From assembly GCA_002633005.1 (NCBI GenBank), contig NMRA01000043.1, positions 1,132,489 through 1,196,488 on the forward strand: a stretch of 64,000 bases of DNA, written 5' to 3'. Under the pieces are notes generated by a model. The model saw only the letters and a program-made list of their open reading frames with translations. It was not told where the DNA came from and did no database searches. The position numbers were made by a program, and so were the translations under genes. This document shows, one piece after another, positions 1 to 12,057 of this stretch. The DNA comes from Phoronis australis (lineage: Eukaryota; Phoronida; Phoronidae). Position 1 is the stretch's first letter, and each line of letters starts with the position of its first letter.

Positions 1-1464
1 CCCCCCCCCAAACACTAAAACTGCACACATTTAAATGTTGTTTCATCCGTATAATTTTAATTACCGGGGTTAATTAATAAACTCAACATTTCCCTACGCT
101 CTTGCTGTTTTATTTTTTGCGGCAGCCAAGGGGGAGAGGCCGGGCCCCCTGCCCCCCCCTCCCCCTAAATCCGCCTATGTAGGTGAAACTTCGAGTTTGA
201 GCAAGGAACCTATATTTCAAATTCAATAATTTCAATCCAAATCTTAACTGATTGAGATGTTACAGTTAGTATTTTAATTATTATTTGTAATTTTATTCCA
301 CTGACAGCTCATTTTAGCCTTTAACTTAGAATTTTATTGCATAAACTGGCGTATCTTGTTTCTCATCTTGAGATCACACACTTTTCTTGGATGAAGCACA
401 ACACACACTCGGCTAGGCAACGCTCTGCTTCTTAGACGGAGATTTCCGATGCGAGAATCGCGGAAAATCGTCTGCAGATGCCGAATTTTCGATTCGTCCA
501 ATAGCCCAAGGCCAGCAAACTAAGTTCTTCGCTTCAACCGTTTTTATTGGCCCATTGGTATGAGAGTTGACACGTGAACAACTCACAGCGTCGTATTCGC
601 GTGCGCGTTCCAAAATTATTCTCACAGAACACTTTTGCCTTCGTGGCGTGTATTCCAGGCAGGCAAAAATTGGTTTACATACATAGTATCATGGTATGTA
701 CTTTCATATAACTTTCAGTCAGTTTACGTTAAAATAATTTTTAAAAAATTATCAAGATTTATGACACAATTGTTCTAAAATTGTTCTTTACGAAGATCTT
801 ATTTTTTGTGAATAAAATGACTCAACGCAGTTATTAAAGTCCTTCTCTCACGCGTTGTTAACCCTTATTACATGGTTAGAAGATGTTATAAGGATCCAAG
901 AAGTACCAACCCCATAACTAATACACGATCCGTACTCGAAAACAGTTTAAATGAACGCGCCACTCACGATTGGCACCCGAAGAAACACCGCCATTTTGAA
1001 CTTGCCGCGAGCCCGGAAGTACAATTCATTCAGGAACCCAGACCGAGAAAACGCCGACAGTGCGACTGGAGCAGTACCTGTACTGTTACCAGCCAGCAAA
1101 CGGAGATAAAAAAATCGACAGCGCGCCTTAATTTTGATAAAATCAAACTACGGACAATTTTATGGAATTTGCTGAAGAAATGTGGCGAATAAATTTTGAC
1201 AGAAATTATTTTGCATGCGGTTGCAAGCTGATTTGTCGAAGTAAAATGGTCAAATGATAAATGCTGCATATATTCAAGGGTAGTTTCAGACACTTGCATG
1301 AAATTACGGGCTGGTTAGTCCTGTGTCACACTGCCGCGGCAGACCTTAGTTAGTCTCAGTCACCAGCTACCAGTGAAGACTATAGTCAAAATACAGCCTG
1401 TTAGTAGCCCTATACAGCTTTGCGCCAAGACTACCCTTAGGCCTAACTGGTCGCTGGCCACAAA
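1..1464. other. No gene recognised; upstream flank
   Basis: The segment opens with a C run and has a C/G-rich patch near 130-175 of the type that recurs around 3270, 3500, 20760, 54070 and 59160. Short open frames on both strands near 410-625 and 870-1300 show no recognisable domain and no convincing splice context. Confidence 0.4.
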
Positions 1465-2560
1465 CACAAAAAACACGAAAATTGAACAAAGTTTCTTTTT
1501 TGTCGCAACGTTTGTCAAAAAGTGTCAACGTTAAATCTTCACAAATTACAAAGTAGCCGATTGAACATGCCTTTCAGTTCAGCAAAAGTCGACATTGTAG
1601 GTGCCGCCAGAAATGAGACGAAGTCCAACGGGAATTGTGAGCACATTTATCACTTAATGAGTAACAACTGCGAGGCTGAAATTTGGTGAACACTGCTAAA
1701 TCGTGCAGAATAGTAAGTAAAGATATGTCTAACTAAATTTCACCGTAATTTGTTGGCGAAAACAATTTACACAAAGTTTTAAACTCGTAACTCATCCCGC
1801 TGTCCTCCAATATGGCCGACGCGATCCAAACAAAGTGACCCAAATTTCGCCACAAAACTTGCAATAACTTTACAGTGCTTGCCCCGATTTTGATACTTTT
1901 TCGATTTTTACTGAGTAGAATGTACTACCTTTCCGATGATAGCAAAGTACTTTTTCAAAACGAGGAAAATAATAAAACCGAAAAAAAAATTGGTTCGACC
2001 CATATTGGTTCCTTGGTTCGACCCGCCTACGTAAGGAACTAAACAACAATGCTATTTTAACATACTAAGTACGCGTAACATTCCAAAAAAATCAACGACC
2101 ACTAACTACAAACTATAAATACACTACATATGCAAACGAATCACGATATATTACTAATAAAACAAACTAATGAAGACTTTTCGAGCAAGCCATAGCACAT
2201 TCATTTACAAGGAAAAAATGGCGGCGTTCAGGACAAGTTCTTGAACTGATGAGCCGGAAACAAAGATTTTATATAGTATCTTTGCCGGAAATGTGGGTAC
2301 GGAAATAACCGATGACAACCGGTAATCATACGCTCAGAGAGAAGGGTCAAATACTGTTTAAAAATCGCTTTTGGCAAGAAAGGCGAAAAGAATATAAAGA
2401 AAGGGTGTCGAAAATAAGAATTTATGTAGTAAGTATTTTCGGATACTGGAACCACATGGGCAGTTTGCAAGAAGGACTTTAAAGTCATATGATCCGTTTG
2501 TAGACGTTTTAAAAACGTGAATCTGCATAAAAACCATTGAAACATACTCTCTGACACTTA
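1465..2560 (-). repeat. Dispersed repeat, copy inverted relative to 32300-33080
   Basis: Reading the minus strand here gives the same order of blocks as the plus strand at about 32300-33080. Both have a block ending in the start of the 'aacttgtcctgaa' segment with a 'gccgccatt' motif, then a block with 'gttacgcgtac', then a block around 'ctgaactgaaaggc'. The copies differ by many substitutions and small indels, so the duplication is old. A 129-codon open frame spans the plus copy at 32688-33077 but is broken here, which argues against a conserved protein. No terminal repeats were found that would classify the element. Confidence 0.6.
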
Positions 2561-2910
2561 ATTAAAACTTTTCGTAAGTATGGGGTCGATCTGCTGCCTG
2601 TACACATTTTTTCTTTTATTTTTTATTTTCTTAAAATCTGCGTGATCAAAACAAACGAATGTTGCCCATAATGCTGTGCGGTTTGACCTTTCGGCAACTA
2701 ATCAGCTGTTTCTGGTACTGCTCCGAAGAAGAGAAGTTCGCCTTAACCAGGTAATTTATTCGTTTCTTGAACATTTTGATGACGATATTGCTCCCTGTAT
2801 GAGCTGAACAGTCTAACTATTACTCTTAGAATTAGATGAAACCATTATCTGTGGGAAAATTACGTACTCAATTTGATAGTAATCGTTGTGATCGAGTCGA
2901 GGGAGTCTGC

Positions 2911-2958
2911 AGTGGTACCCAGCCAGCTAGCGGTATCAAAATACAGCTAGGTACCACT
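2911..2958. repeat. Short perfect inverted repeat
   Basis: The arms AGTGGTACC (2911-2919) and GGTACCACT (2950-2958) are exact reverse complements around a 30-base loop. No gene context is visible. Confidence 0.5.
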
Positions 2959-3496
2959 GGGTGTTTTTCTTCAATAGAGCCCGAAATTCACACAGCCAGG
3001 GTAGTATATTTAGTATACAGATTTGTATCAAGGATAGCCCTAGCCCTATCAATGGAGTGTAATGTTATTGTGGTTGGATAGACCCTGTTTGTCACTCGAT
3101 GGTCGTGAGTTGAATTTCTACCTGCTGGCAGTTTTCAGACTTTGGACTTGAATTGCAAAACTATTCGTGATTTTTCATTGCCATAACAAAAACCATCGTC
3201 TATCACCAGGGACTCTATATACACACTCTACTTGTATATTGTACTAGCAGGGGCACATTGGAGGATTTAAGGGGGGGGGGCAAGAGGGCCATGGCCCCCC
3301 TAAAGTTCTCCCAGATACCATTTGACAGTTCGGGGTGCAAATTGCTGATTAGCACATGCACCTTGAACAAACCCTGTTTACCGTTTATGTTTTTTTAGTA
3401 ATAAGATCCACAAACCCAAAAATTAGACACCCCCGCATACCTACATCAGGCTGGGCTCGCGCATGTCGCAAAATTCTGGTTATTCCTGTGCACTGG

Positions 3497-3556
3497 CCCC
3501 CTAACTCAAAATACTGGATTCGCCCCTGGGGCAGATCCAGGATTTTGAGTTGGGGG
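3497..3556. repeat. C/G-rich foldback element
   Basis: The arms 3497-3526 and 3527-3556 are near-perfect reverse complements, running from 'cccctaactcaaaat' to 'attttgagttgggg', with almost no loop. Similar 'gatccagg...ggggg' blocks occur near 20760 and 54070, so this appears to be a dispersed short repeat. Confidence 0.6.
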
Positions 3557-3599
3557 AACAGGGCAGAGTATTGGCCAGGATTTAGTTCACCAAACATTT

Positions 3600-4443
3600 G
3601 CACCCCATAGCCCCCCCTCTAAATCCACCACTGACTAGTCAGCTAGCTAGTCCACTTGAACACAACCCACTGGATCAGCGATGAATCCTCGGATTAAATG
3701 CAAGCAAACTTGGGAAGTGCCGGTAGGCTGAAGCTTGTTGCGAGAATAGTGAGATCATACAAAACCATGGTTGGGAATGGGATGCAACAAGTTGATGCCT
3801 GTTATTCAGTGAAGAAATCTGGTTCTCAAATTGCAGGACACTGGGAGTGGTCACATCATTACAGAACAATATACTATGTATGGGACCTCCTCAAAGGCAA
3901 AAGGTATAAGCCAAAGGCAGATCAGTAGTAGCATTAATAAAGGTCGAGCAGGTTACATCTTGTATTATCAGTGGTATGGTCTCGATTGGGTAAATAAAGG
4001 GCTAGGGACAGGGGAAGGTTAATGACAGTGCTTGCTTTTAATTAATATACTCTTTCTTGGACTTTGAGTGTGCAACTAGGCCCTTGCAGACTCACTTTAT
4101 CAAGAACACAATCCATCAGTTTACATGGCAGAGGGCCTAAAGGGTGCTTCGAAAATCATCTATCCTCCTTGAATGTCAGCTGTTACAGACTTCTAGCATC
4201 GGTATTGGCAAGTTAACAAAGGAAATAAACTTAATTAGTCTGGAAACAGGTAGAACACTGAAGTTTCAATTTCTGGTACACTCATACTTTTGCGAAAATG
4301 TGTATCCTATGGAATGTATTGATCAATGTTATCTATGTACTGCTCAGATTGGCATTTTATGTGATTACAATGTTTTTAAAGGTTCACCGTAATGTGCATC
4401 ACCAGTTCACCAACAATAACAATACTCAAGCAACAGAGACAAC
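3600..4443. other. No firm gene; one possible small exon
   Basis: One candidate plus-strand exon lies at about 4190-4250. It is preceded by a 'ctgttacag' acceptor, opens with TSSIGIGKLTKE and ends at a GTAGAA donor in phase 1. It does not join in phase to the exon at 4868, so its membership of the next gene is uncertain. Confidence 0.25.
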
Positions 4444-4517
4444 ATGATTGGAGTACTGAGCCATGTGCAGAGGAATAGGCTTAGGTGGCAATTGATGTTC
4501 GGTCTCTTCACATGCAG
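4444..4517 (+). CDS. Possible first coding exon of the 4.4-5.3 kb gene
   Basis: ATG at 4444 opens 24 codons beginning MIGVLSHVQRNR and ending with a hydrophobic stretch (MFGLFTC), followed by a good donor, AG|GTATGC, in phase 2. It is on the same strand as the exon at 4868 and 350 bases upstream. The phase (2) does not match the phase-0 start of that exon, so a further exon is required. A candidate begins at about 4790 after 'tttgcag', but only about 20 bases separate its open end from the next acceptor, too short for an intron. Treat this as a hypothesis. Confidence 0.3.
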
Positions 4518-4867
4518 GTATGCTTGGAACTCTCGTTTCTTAACGCAATAGAACCGATTCTACATAACTTTTGTGTTATCAAGTCATTCTTATTGTTTTC
4601 TTTCATCAGTAATCACACAAGCTTTATAGGTAACAAAACTGAAAACCTGTAATAAAATACATTTGCTATGTATCACTAAAATATGCCACATAAAATGCTG
4701 AAAATTATACTGTCTTAAAACTTCATTAATTAAAACTTCATTAATAATGGACCACTGGCTTTTTGAAGAACAACAACCAGTTTGCAGCTATGAAAACAAC
4801 ATTCCCCTTCATGTTGAGGTCATGTTTAAACTACAACTCAAAATTAATGTGGTTTGATTTTTTTCAG

Positions 4868-5261
4868 CCTCACATAAGTATATCTGAGGATGAGGGCATT
4901 GTATTCAACTTGCTGTGTCCATACTCACTGGGGTGGTGGGTATCACCAGCTGTGATTGTCATCAGGGTGTACATGTGGCAGATGCTGAGGAGTGTCCACT
5001 ACACTGAAAAGATCTATAAGAAGCAACCTGTCACCTGCATTTTGCTTATGCCTGTGAGTATTTCTTATAAAGACAGTTTTGGAAATCCAGTTAAGCACCC
5101 TCATTATGCACACATGTGACTCTGTGAAAGAAAACACAGCTGACATGACACTTGTAATAACCTTTTACCATTTTCCTTCCAAGGCTCTGGCTACAGAGAT
5201 TTGGTCTTGCACTCAACATCAATGTTTCACACAAATACCCAAAACTCAGTTTAACAAATAA
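4868..5261 (+). CDS. 3' exons of an unrecognised membrane protein
   Basis: Two exons join in phase 0. Exon 4868-5053 (62 codons) follows a strong 'attttttttcag' acceptor and ends at CCT|GTGAGT. Exon 5184-5261 follows 'ccattttccttccaag' and encodes 25 residues plus stop, with AATAAA overlapping the stop at 5257-5266, so it is a plausible terminal exon with a very short 3' UTR. The first exon holds a hydrophobic stretch (LGWWVSPAVIVIRVYMW) flanked by acidic (SEDEG) and basic (YTEKIYKK) segments, suggesting one membrane span. I do not recognise the family. A second possible 3' exon starts at about 5940 after 'tttttgattcag' and gives only eight residues before a stop, so alternative ends are possible. 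The upstream exons are not settled. Confidence 0.5.
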
Positions 5262-5642
5262 ATAAATTATCTGAATATGCTCATAATTGTTACTTATTGA
5301 GAAAATGTGAACAAATTATTTCCAGGCTATTAGGTATTAATGATAACTGGAGTAAACCTTTACTTGGCAATTGTGAAGTGAAAACATTATTAAGGCCCTG
5401 ACAGTATGCCTGTGATATGAATATTCATAAAGACTATCTATGGATTATTGGCAGGTTCATGATAAGGTCCAGTTTTAGTCAAACTAAACAAAACACAATA
5501 AAACACATTCCTTATTTGAGTTTTGTTTATTGTTTATCTGAAATTTAAGTATAAATACCAAAATAGCCATAACAATGGATTGCCAACAGTACATTCTATA
5601 AGGTATGTATAAATAAATCTTTTTCAATAAGGCATGGAAAAA

Positions 5643-5826
5643 TGTCGCAAACAGCTTGTCCCATCAGCACGCCATGTTTTTGGTCACATCACGTGACCTA
5701 ATGAATATCAATCCAAAAAGATTTCTGCCCGTCCCTGTCTAGGGCAGAAATCTTTTCGGACATACATTCATTAGGTCACGTGATGTGACCAAAAAGATGG
5801 CGTGCTGACGGGACAAACTGTTCGCA
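5643..5826. repeat. Foldback (MITE-like) element
   Basis: Arms of about 62 bases (5643-5706 and 5765-5826) are near-perfect inverted repeats, each containing the self-complementary GGTCACATCACGTGACC block, with a shorter internal hairpin (gatttctgccc/gggcagaaatc). A 14-base direct repeat, 'attctataaggtat', lies at about 5592 and again just past the right arm at about 5827, although the left copy is some 40 bases outside the arm. The element sits 3' of the 4.4-5.3 kb gene. No transposase is encoded. Confidence 0.75.
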
Positions 5827-7247
5827 TTCTATAAGGTATTCAGCTTTTGAAGTACACTAGTTAATGAAGAATTTTTTTCTCTTATACATGACTATGAAGA
5901 AAATTTTATTTTTATTTTTGATTCAGGACTTTTGGTTTCATCGTCATAAATGAGGAACTGGCAAGAGTCTACCGTAATGATGTGCTGGCTTTCAACAAAG
6001 GTACCAACTACAACAAAAGGCGCCTACCCCAACATATTTTCGCAATGCAAGGGTTATGTCACAAAATACTGCTTTATCTACTTTGCTTGCAGTCAAACAA
6101 ATTATGTTATTTACTCAGGCACCATATTTTATGTGTCTAATGCATATTTGTTTTGTCTACTACTTAGTACTCAGATAAATGTGATTTCTTTGGGGTACTA
6201 ATAAACAAAATTTATGCCCAATACCATTTCTTAGTTTCATACTGAAAATCGGATGAAGACTTAAATGTAATGAAACAGAACTGGTAAAGTTGCTACAAAC
6301 CAACATTCCATCAACAATAAAGTAACTTTTAATTTATACCATTTTCCGCATCAGACCTCCTATCAGTAAGTTTCTTTACCCAGCTGAGGATGGGTTTCTT
6401 GGCTTGTAACAAATTCACCTACAGAAAATGACAAGCTGTTTCAAGGCAACTTGATAAACTGAGGTTCGAGCTATAACAAACTGTCAGTTCTTTCTAATTC
6501 CAGGAATCACTTGTACTTTGAGTAAGGAATGGGCCAAGACAATAAATAGTCACAATCAAGAGTTGGTTTAATTGAAGGAAGGCAGGTTCATAGCAGCTTT
6601 AACAGCAATGACATAATCACATTAACAAACAAAATGGATTTTCACTGCCGAAGTTTAACCTGTATAACATCAAATGCATTTCACTGCAGTAATTCTCAAC
6701 ACAACAGAAATGTAAATGCAAACAAGAGTTGCAGCATGACATGTAATTAATCGAAATATGTTTGAAGTCATGGACACATTTATATTAATTACGTAGTCAA
6801 TTCGCACAACCACGAGGACCAACAAAAGCAGATGATGACTGTTGATAGACTCAACATGAACCAAGTTACATGAGCACTTCAATTAAAAAGCAGGTACTGT
6901 ATCACAGTTTTGGAGTCAAATGTAAGCAAACAGTGGTCAAGGATTGTTGGTTTACATATATAAAAAGTAGAATGTCAGATTTATATGCTGTACGGTAAAT
7001 GAGTAAGATCAAAAATATAGCCGTGTCCTTTTGTATTGACAACAGTCTATATGCACGTCAAGCTACTATGCAAAGGTAACTTTAAAATCAGAGTCAAATG
7101 TTCACTGAAGTAGTGATAGTTCTTTTGATAGATCAAATAACATTTGTTGTCATTGCAAAACCATTGATCGTTAAGGCAATGAACTGGGTGGCCCCTGGAA
7201 GTCATGTGTCAAGTTTGAACACGCCTTGTTTTTCTCTCAAGCATCTG
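5827..7247. other. Intergenic, convergent gene ends
   Basis: The segment lies between the 3' end of the plus-strand gene (5261) and the 3' end of the minus-strand gene (7248). AT-rich sequence holds several short open frames (for example 5950-6201 and 6670-6882) with no domain or clear splice context. Confidence 0.4.
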
Positions 7248-8187
7248 CTAATTATGGACACCGGTGGCACTGGAGTATAGACCTTTCTTAATCCTTGACA
7301 GCATTACTCTTAGATTTCTCACTGAAGTACCTATGTAGCCTGTAAGTGTAAAAAATTGTGAAAAGTTACAATATAATTGAGCACTGAAACACTAAAACCA
7401 AAAATACAGTGCAAAGAAAACCACCATTGGGTACAAGTAATGATAACTGTGTCTATACCACCAACGGAATGCTAGTATCAACAAGTGTGAGAGGTTGCAA
7501 GTTAGAAAGATGGTGCAGGAACTAATGCACGTATTGCCAAATCTTCATCGCATCATGATAACTTTTGATGGCCATTGCCACTTTATGGTTTAAGTGGATC
7601 CTAGAGTTCCAAGACAAGAAACTGAACTAATGGCAACATGGTTATGTCCCAAGTGCTACTCAGCAGCCGGTCATACTATTATCGTCTTTTAACAAGCAGT
7701 AAGAAACCTACATTGAGAGAAAATAGAGTTGCATTTTCACAGAAAAATTTCTGCGGCTATAAACCCTGTTATCCGCGCAACTTAACTTTTGATTTTAACC
7801 ACTTTCCTCATTCAGATGATAAATAAGTTTTGTTCTTGCAAAGAACTGTCAGTTCATTATGGTTGTGACCATGTCAGGTGAATGAAATGGCATGCTGTGA
7901 CACGTCAACCTAAAGAAACTCTCAAGTAGTAACAAATTACTGGAGATTTTCAAGCCCAAACTTCACACCTTATTTTTATCAAGGAACAATTCGAGATCAA
8001 CATCATACTAATGGTATATGGTCTAAATAAACAGTTGGTTTTCGTGACATAAGGCATGCCTATATCTACTTTAAATTCCAATAGAGCATAGAGTCTTTAC
8101 AAGAGCAGACACAAACCTTTGATCCAGATTGTGAGGATGCAGGTGACAAAGAAGATAAGGACAACGGTGAACAACAGCTCTGAATCC
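7248..8187 (-). CDS. Transmembrane-tail exons of a minus-strand gene
   Basis: Two exons chain in phase. Exon 8117-8187 (71 bases) has acceptor 'cttacag' and donor AAAG|GTTTGT. It encodes a single hydrophobic helix, DSELLFTVVLIFFVTCILTI, followed by WIK. Terminal exon 7248-7339 has a strong acceptor, 'ttttttacacttacag'. It completes a glycine codon and adds 29 residues, basic in the middle (RVMLSRIKKGLY), before TAG. The helix lies near the C terminus with a basic tail after it, as in a single-pass or tail-anchored protein. The first exon enters needing one base (phase 2), exactly what the DED exon at 12058-12167 supplies. I do not recognise this tail as a named family. Confidence 0.55.
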
Positions 8188-10229
8188 CTGTAAGATGACA
8201 ATAGTGGCATTTGTAAGAAGACATTCAGTTTAAAATTTATTCTGAGGCCTCTACACTGAGAACTTAGACATGTATCTATGAATCTGAAACAGTGACATTG
8301 AATCGACAGATGGAATCGTAAAAGGGCAAATTTTCAAAATAAGGTTTTTAGAAATCATAATTGCTCCCCACACCAAACATGATGCACAGAATTTCAACCA
8401 GCAGCTGGAGTTAGCTTGCATTTATACTACAGTTGTAAGCGAGTTGAAAATTTTCACATGCAAATTAGTTAGTTACATTACAAATGTTCTTTGCTCAACT
8501 GGACATCCTCCAAAGCACTGATACATTAGAATCAAAACTTCACACTAAAGTACGGTTTACACAAACCTAATATAAATAACTCAAATGAAACACTGCTTCA
8601 AGCATTTCAATGTGCATTTCCATATTTTAATATGGAACAGCAGTGACGCCATCATGTGCGAAGTGCACTCATCCTTAAAAAATATCTCTAATATTTGTCT
8701 GGTAAGCTGCTTGGCTGTATTCATAAGTATAGGTGTAAAAGTCTAGGTCCAAGCAGTTTTTTAAGTAAAAAAAGCTCGCTACAGGGGGTTAGTTTGAAAA
8801 CGCTGATGTAAACGCTTTGATCTATGTATTTTTGTAAAAAATTAGGTTGCTGGTGCACTGCACGGTGGTAGGGGTAATGCGTTGTCGGAATCACGGACAC
8901 TCCGAAATATTGGGAATCCCATTTTGGACTCCCTATTTTCGAAATCCTGGGTGAATCCCTGAATAGAAATTGAACAGGCTTTAAACAAGGCATGTTTAAA
9001 TACTGTAAACGAAACAGTGATATCTTTGGTTAGGATTGTGAGTTGTGAGTTGAATAAATGTGAAACGTCACTCCATAAGATATTAAGGAAATGAATGAAA
9101 CAATACCTCAAGGTTTCTTCAGGTGATGACCAGTCTGGGACTCTTGCAAAGAAAATACAATATGGCAATATACTTCAAATAAAGATTAGAGTAAAAGGGT
9201 CTTTACATTACAACACAATATGGCAATATAACAAAATTTTATTTTATCAAACTTTTCAACAAGAATAAACAAGAAGAGAATTTCACTCAATTATTTAAAA
9301 ACTTTTAATATAGTACCGCTGTCATCAACAAACGAAATTTTGAACATTTTTGGTAAATGCAGTAAGCATTTGAAAAATCGAAAAATGACAATTTTGGCCA
9401 TTATTTACATTTTAATTTCAGAAAACTTTACTATATCCTGGAACCAGCATGTAGGCGTGTCCATCAACAAACATCACATAAACTGCAGTCATTTTTCACT
9501 AATGCATTAAAAAGACAAGTGTCAGCTCATAGACATCCTGTGACAACACCAATAACTTGGTGACTGTGTAAATATAATCAACACCTGATGCTTGAGTGGT
9601 CCACTTAACAGAGGTCCACTATAAAATGGATCTTGATGCAAATACCACAATTAAGTAACCAGTCAGAAAAGTAAATGACTGGAGGTCAGTCTCAAAATGT
9701 ATCAAATGAATAGTTCAACAGATTTTAGCAAATTAATCTTTTGTGCAAAAGTGTCTTCAGCCACGAAATATGCGATCACACTAAAGTTAAACTTTCCAAC
9801 CCAGATGCAAATCATAAATCAGATTACACATCCACAAGTTATAGTGATGTCACGGGGTAACATTGCACAATGCATTTAAAAATCCAAAGCAGCACTGAAT
9901 TCACCGAAAATAGTATACTACCTCAGTGGCGCGGCTGCTATTCTCTCCCCCGATTGCGAGATAAACTTCAAACGAAACAGCCCCCGACCCATATTTCAAG
10001 TTGCGTATTTGTTTTAGAAATGTCCCTCAAAACAAGCTTGTTATATGTGAAACATAAGAACTGATTTAAGATATGGGGCAAGCTGACAAGGTTTCTCTGA
10101 GAAACATGTCGGCAAGCGATGCAAGTTCTTACATTGTCTCCATCGATTTTTACATGGGGGTTGGCAACTGTCAGTTTTTGCCCTTTTGTTACGCTATATC
10201 AATGTATATTTCAAACAAGAACTTTGATA
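8188..10229. other. Intron or unassigned sequence
   Basis: Between the transmembrane exon and the tandem array I see only the candidate microexon at 9107-9142. A search by eye for the missing second half of the DED (a hydrophobic pattern like LLNQLE...GNYVELIKML) found nothing on the minus strand. Confidence 0.35.
9107..9142 (-). CDS. Possible linking microexon
   Basis: A 36-base candidate exon on the minus strand follows 'tttctttgcaag' and ends TTGAG|GTATTG. Joined between the exon at 12058-12167 and the exon at 8117-8187 it keeps the reading frame in both directions, adding the residues PDWSSPEETL. The acceptor ends AAG rather than CAG, and the exon is short. The frame also survives without it, so it may be optional or false. 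Confidence 0.3.
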
Positions 10230-11310
10230 CAGGTATGGGTCCAAAAAAAACAAAACTGCCACTAGGAGGCGCCACAGTAGTCCAAGTCGTCAGAAAATCA
10301 TCGGCAACCGTCCCCTTCATAGAAAGAACATACATAACAAAAAATGGCCACTACATGTCGCAAAAAAACCTTGAGTCAATGCGAATATGAATGACTAGCG
10401 TCACCTCACTAATGGATGTCTATGTGCCAAATTTTATGGAAATCCGTTGAGTACCTTTGAAGATACAGCGATAAACGCAAAAAAACTAAAATTGCCACTT
10501 GGGGGCACACCAGTAGACCCATCTGTCCAAAAGTTGTCGTCGTCTGTTGTCAACTTTATATAAATACACCTGCTAAATTTAATAACGATCCTGTTGAGTG
10601 TTTAGGAGATACAGCCATGGGTGCAAAAACAAACAAAGCTGCCACTAGGAGGCGCCACAGTAGTCGAAGTCATCTGAAAATCATCGTCAACTGTCTTCTT
10701 CATAGTAAAACCATACATGCCAATTTTCACAATCATCCTTAGAGTGGTTTGGTTGTTAGAGGGGCGGACGCCAAAAAACGGCTTGAAAATAATAAAAATG
10801 GCCACTAGATGGCACACAATCCATCGAAGCAATCCAAAAACGGGAGGATAGCGTCAACTCATTAATAGATACCTATGTACCAAATTTCATGAAAATCGGT
10901 TGAAGACCTTTGAAGATACAGAGACAAACATAAAAAAACTAAAATTGCCACTAGGGGACACAGCGGTATTTGGGTCGGTCCGAAACTCGTCACCCTCTGT
11001 CGTAGACCCCATAGGAACACACGTGCCAATTTTCAATACGATCTTGAAAGGGGTTTATGAGATACAGCCGCCGACACCCAGATGCCCATATAAATATGTG
11101 GGCGCATAAAAATTGCCACTAGGGGGCATATCAGTAATCGAAGAGTTCCGAAATTCCAAGTCATCTTCATAGGAACACATCTGCCAAATTTCATCAACAT
11201 CCTGTGAGGGGTTTGGGAGACACAGCTGCGGACGCCGGACGCCAAAACAGAGATGACGGCAACATGCGACCACATATAAATAAATATGTGGCCGCACAAG
11301 TTGACGACCA
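10230..11310 (+). repeat. Diverged tandem array with CTCF-like core in each unit
   Basis: Six units share a 'gatacag...aaaact(a)aaattgccactaggggGC' block, spaced 236, 147, 160, 146 and 168 bases apart. The conserved core begins at 10259, 10495, 10642, 10802, 10948 and 11116, always on the plus strand. It matches the published CTCF core CCASYAGRKGGCRS at 14/14 positions in the 10802 copy (CCACTAGATGGCAC) and 13/14 in the others. Units also share 'ccaaattttatggaaatc'-like sequence. The array lies inside the putative long intron of the minus-strand gene. Whether CTCF binds is inference. Confidence 0.7.
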
Positions 11311-11510
11311 CGGTCAAAATGATCAGGGTACGTGTAACCCGACCAGCTGACATAAAAACAAAAAACAATTTGAGGAGTACAGTCAAAATGATTTGGGGTG
11401 TTCCCAGAGCTCCCACAGCTGAATCTTTAAACACAATTTTATGAGTACACCCAAAATGATTTGGGGTGTACTCAGAGCCAGAGAGCTGCTAATACACAGA
11501 CANCAAGTTG
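11310..11510. repeat. Repeated near-palindrome block
   Basis: The string 'gtca/ccaaaatgat..gggt' recurs about three times. The last copy forms a near-palindrome at 11443-11472 (gagtacaccc...gggtgtactc). A hairpin, CCACATA...TATGTGG, lies just upstream near 11270-11293. There is a single ambiguous base at 11503. Confidence 0.5.
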
Positions 11511-11549
11511 AAAGTTAATAACTTTTTGAACTCCATGTCACATCAAAAA

Positions 11550-12057
11550 ACCGGCTTAAACGGCGTTAAGAGGTTTTTTCTTCTATAACTCGGACCATAG
11601 GCCTTTAAGTGCGATTGTCGAGAACACAGATTTTTTCGGTAAATAATAGCAAACGGTCTACAAACTGTTCTCTCGTAGACCGATTTGAGGAGATCAATCA
11701 TCCTTCCAATTAACACTGGAAAACCCACAATTCTGATACCTAATGTACGATACCTGTCAACCAAAAAACATTCGGACATGTCCGCGAATGTTACCTTCCA
11801 ACCAATGGGAATGTCCCGTCGGGCGCTTAGTCATTCTGCTAATCAACAAGAAGTCAGGTTCACTGTTCCTTGACAGTGCTGCTGTTCTCATCAGTAGGGA
11901 AGAGTGTAAAAGAGAACAAGACTAGGATATTGGTCGCTGAATAAGATCGAACAGCTTATGTCGAAGGTTTCCATGAGTAGCAGAAGGTGGTTCACAATTT
12001 AAATCGTGCGCAGAAAAGGGCCTAGAGCAAAAAAAAAAACAAAGTAAATTAACTTAC
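11550..12057 (-). repeat. Intron-1 block shared with 48300-48746
   Basis: Plus-strand text from about 11550 to 12057 matches about 48300-48746 at moderate identity, including 'aggatattggtcgctgaataagatcga' type blocks and 'ggttcacaattta'. Both segments lie directly downstream, on the minus strand, of homologous DED first exons. The early intron was therefore copied along with the exon. Confidence 0.65.

Noticed and set aside
4789-4848. An exon reading YENNIPLHVEVMFKLQ before the 4868 exon
   Set aside because: Its open end is about 20 bases from the next acceptor, too short for an intron, although the peptide looks coding.
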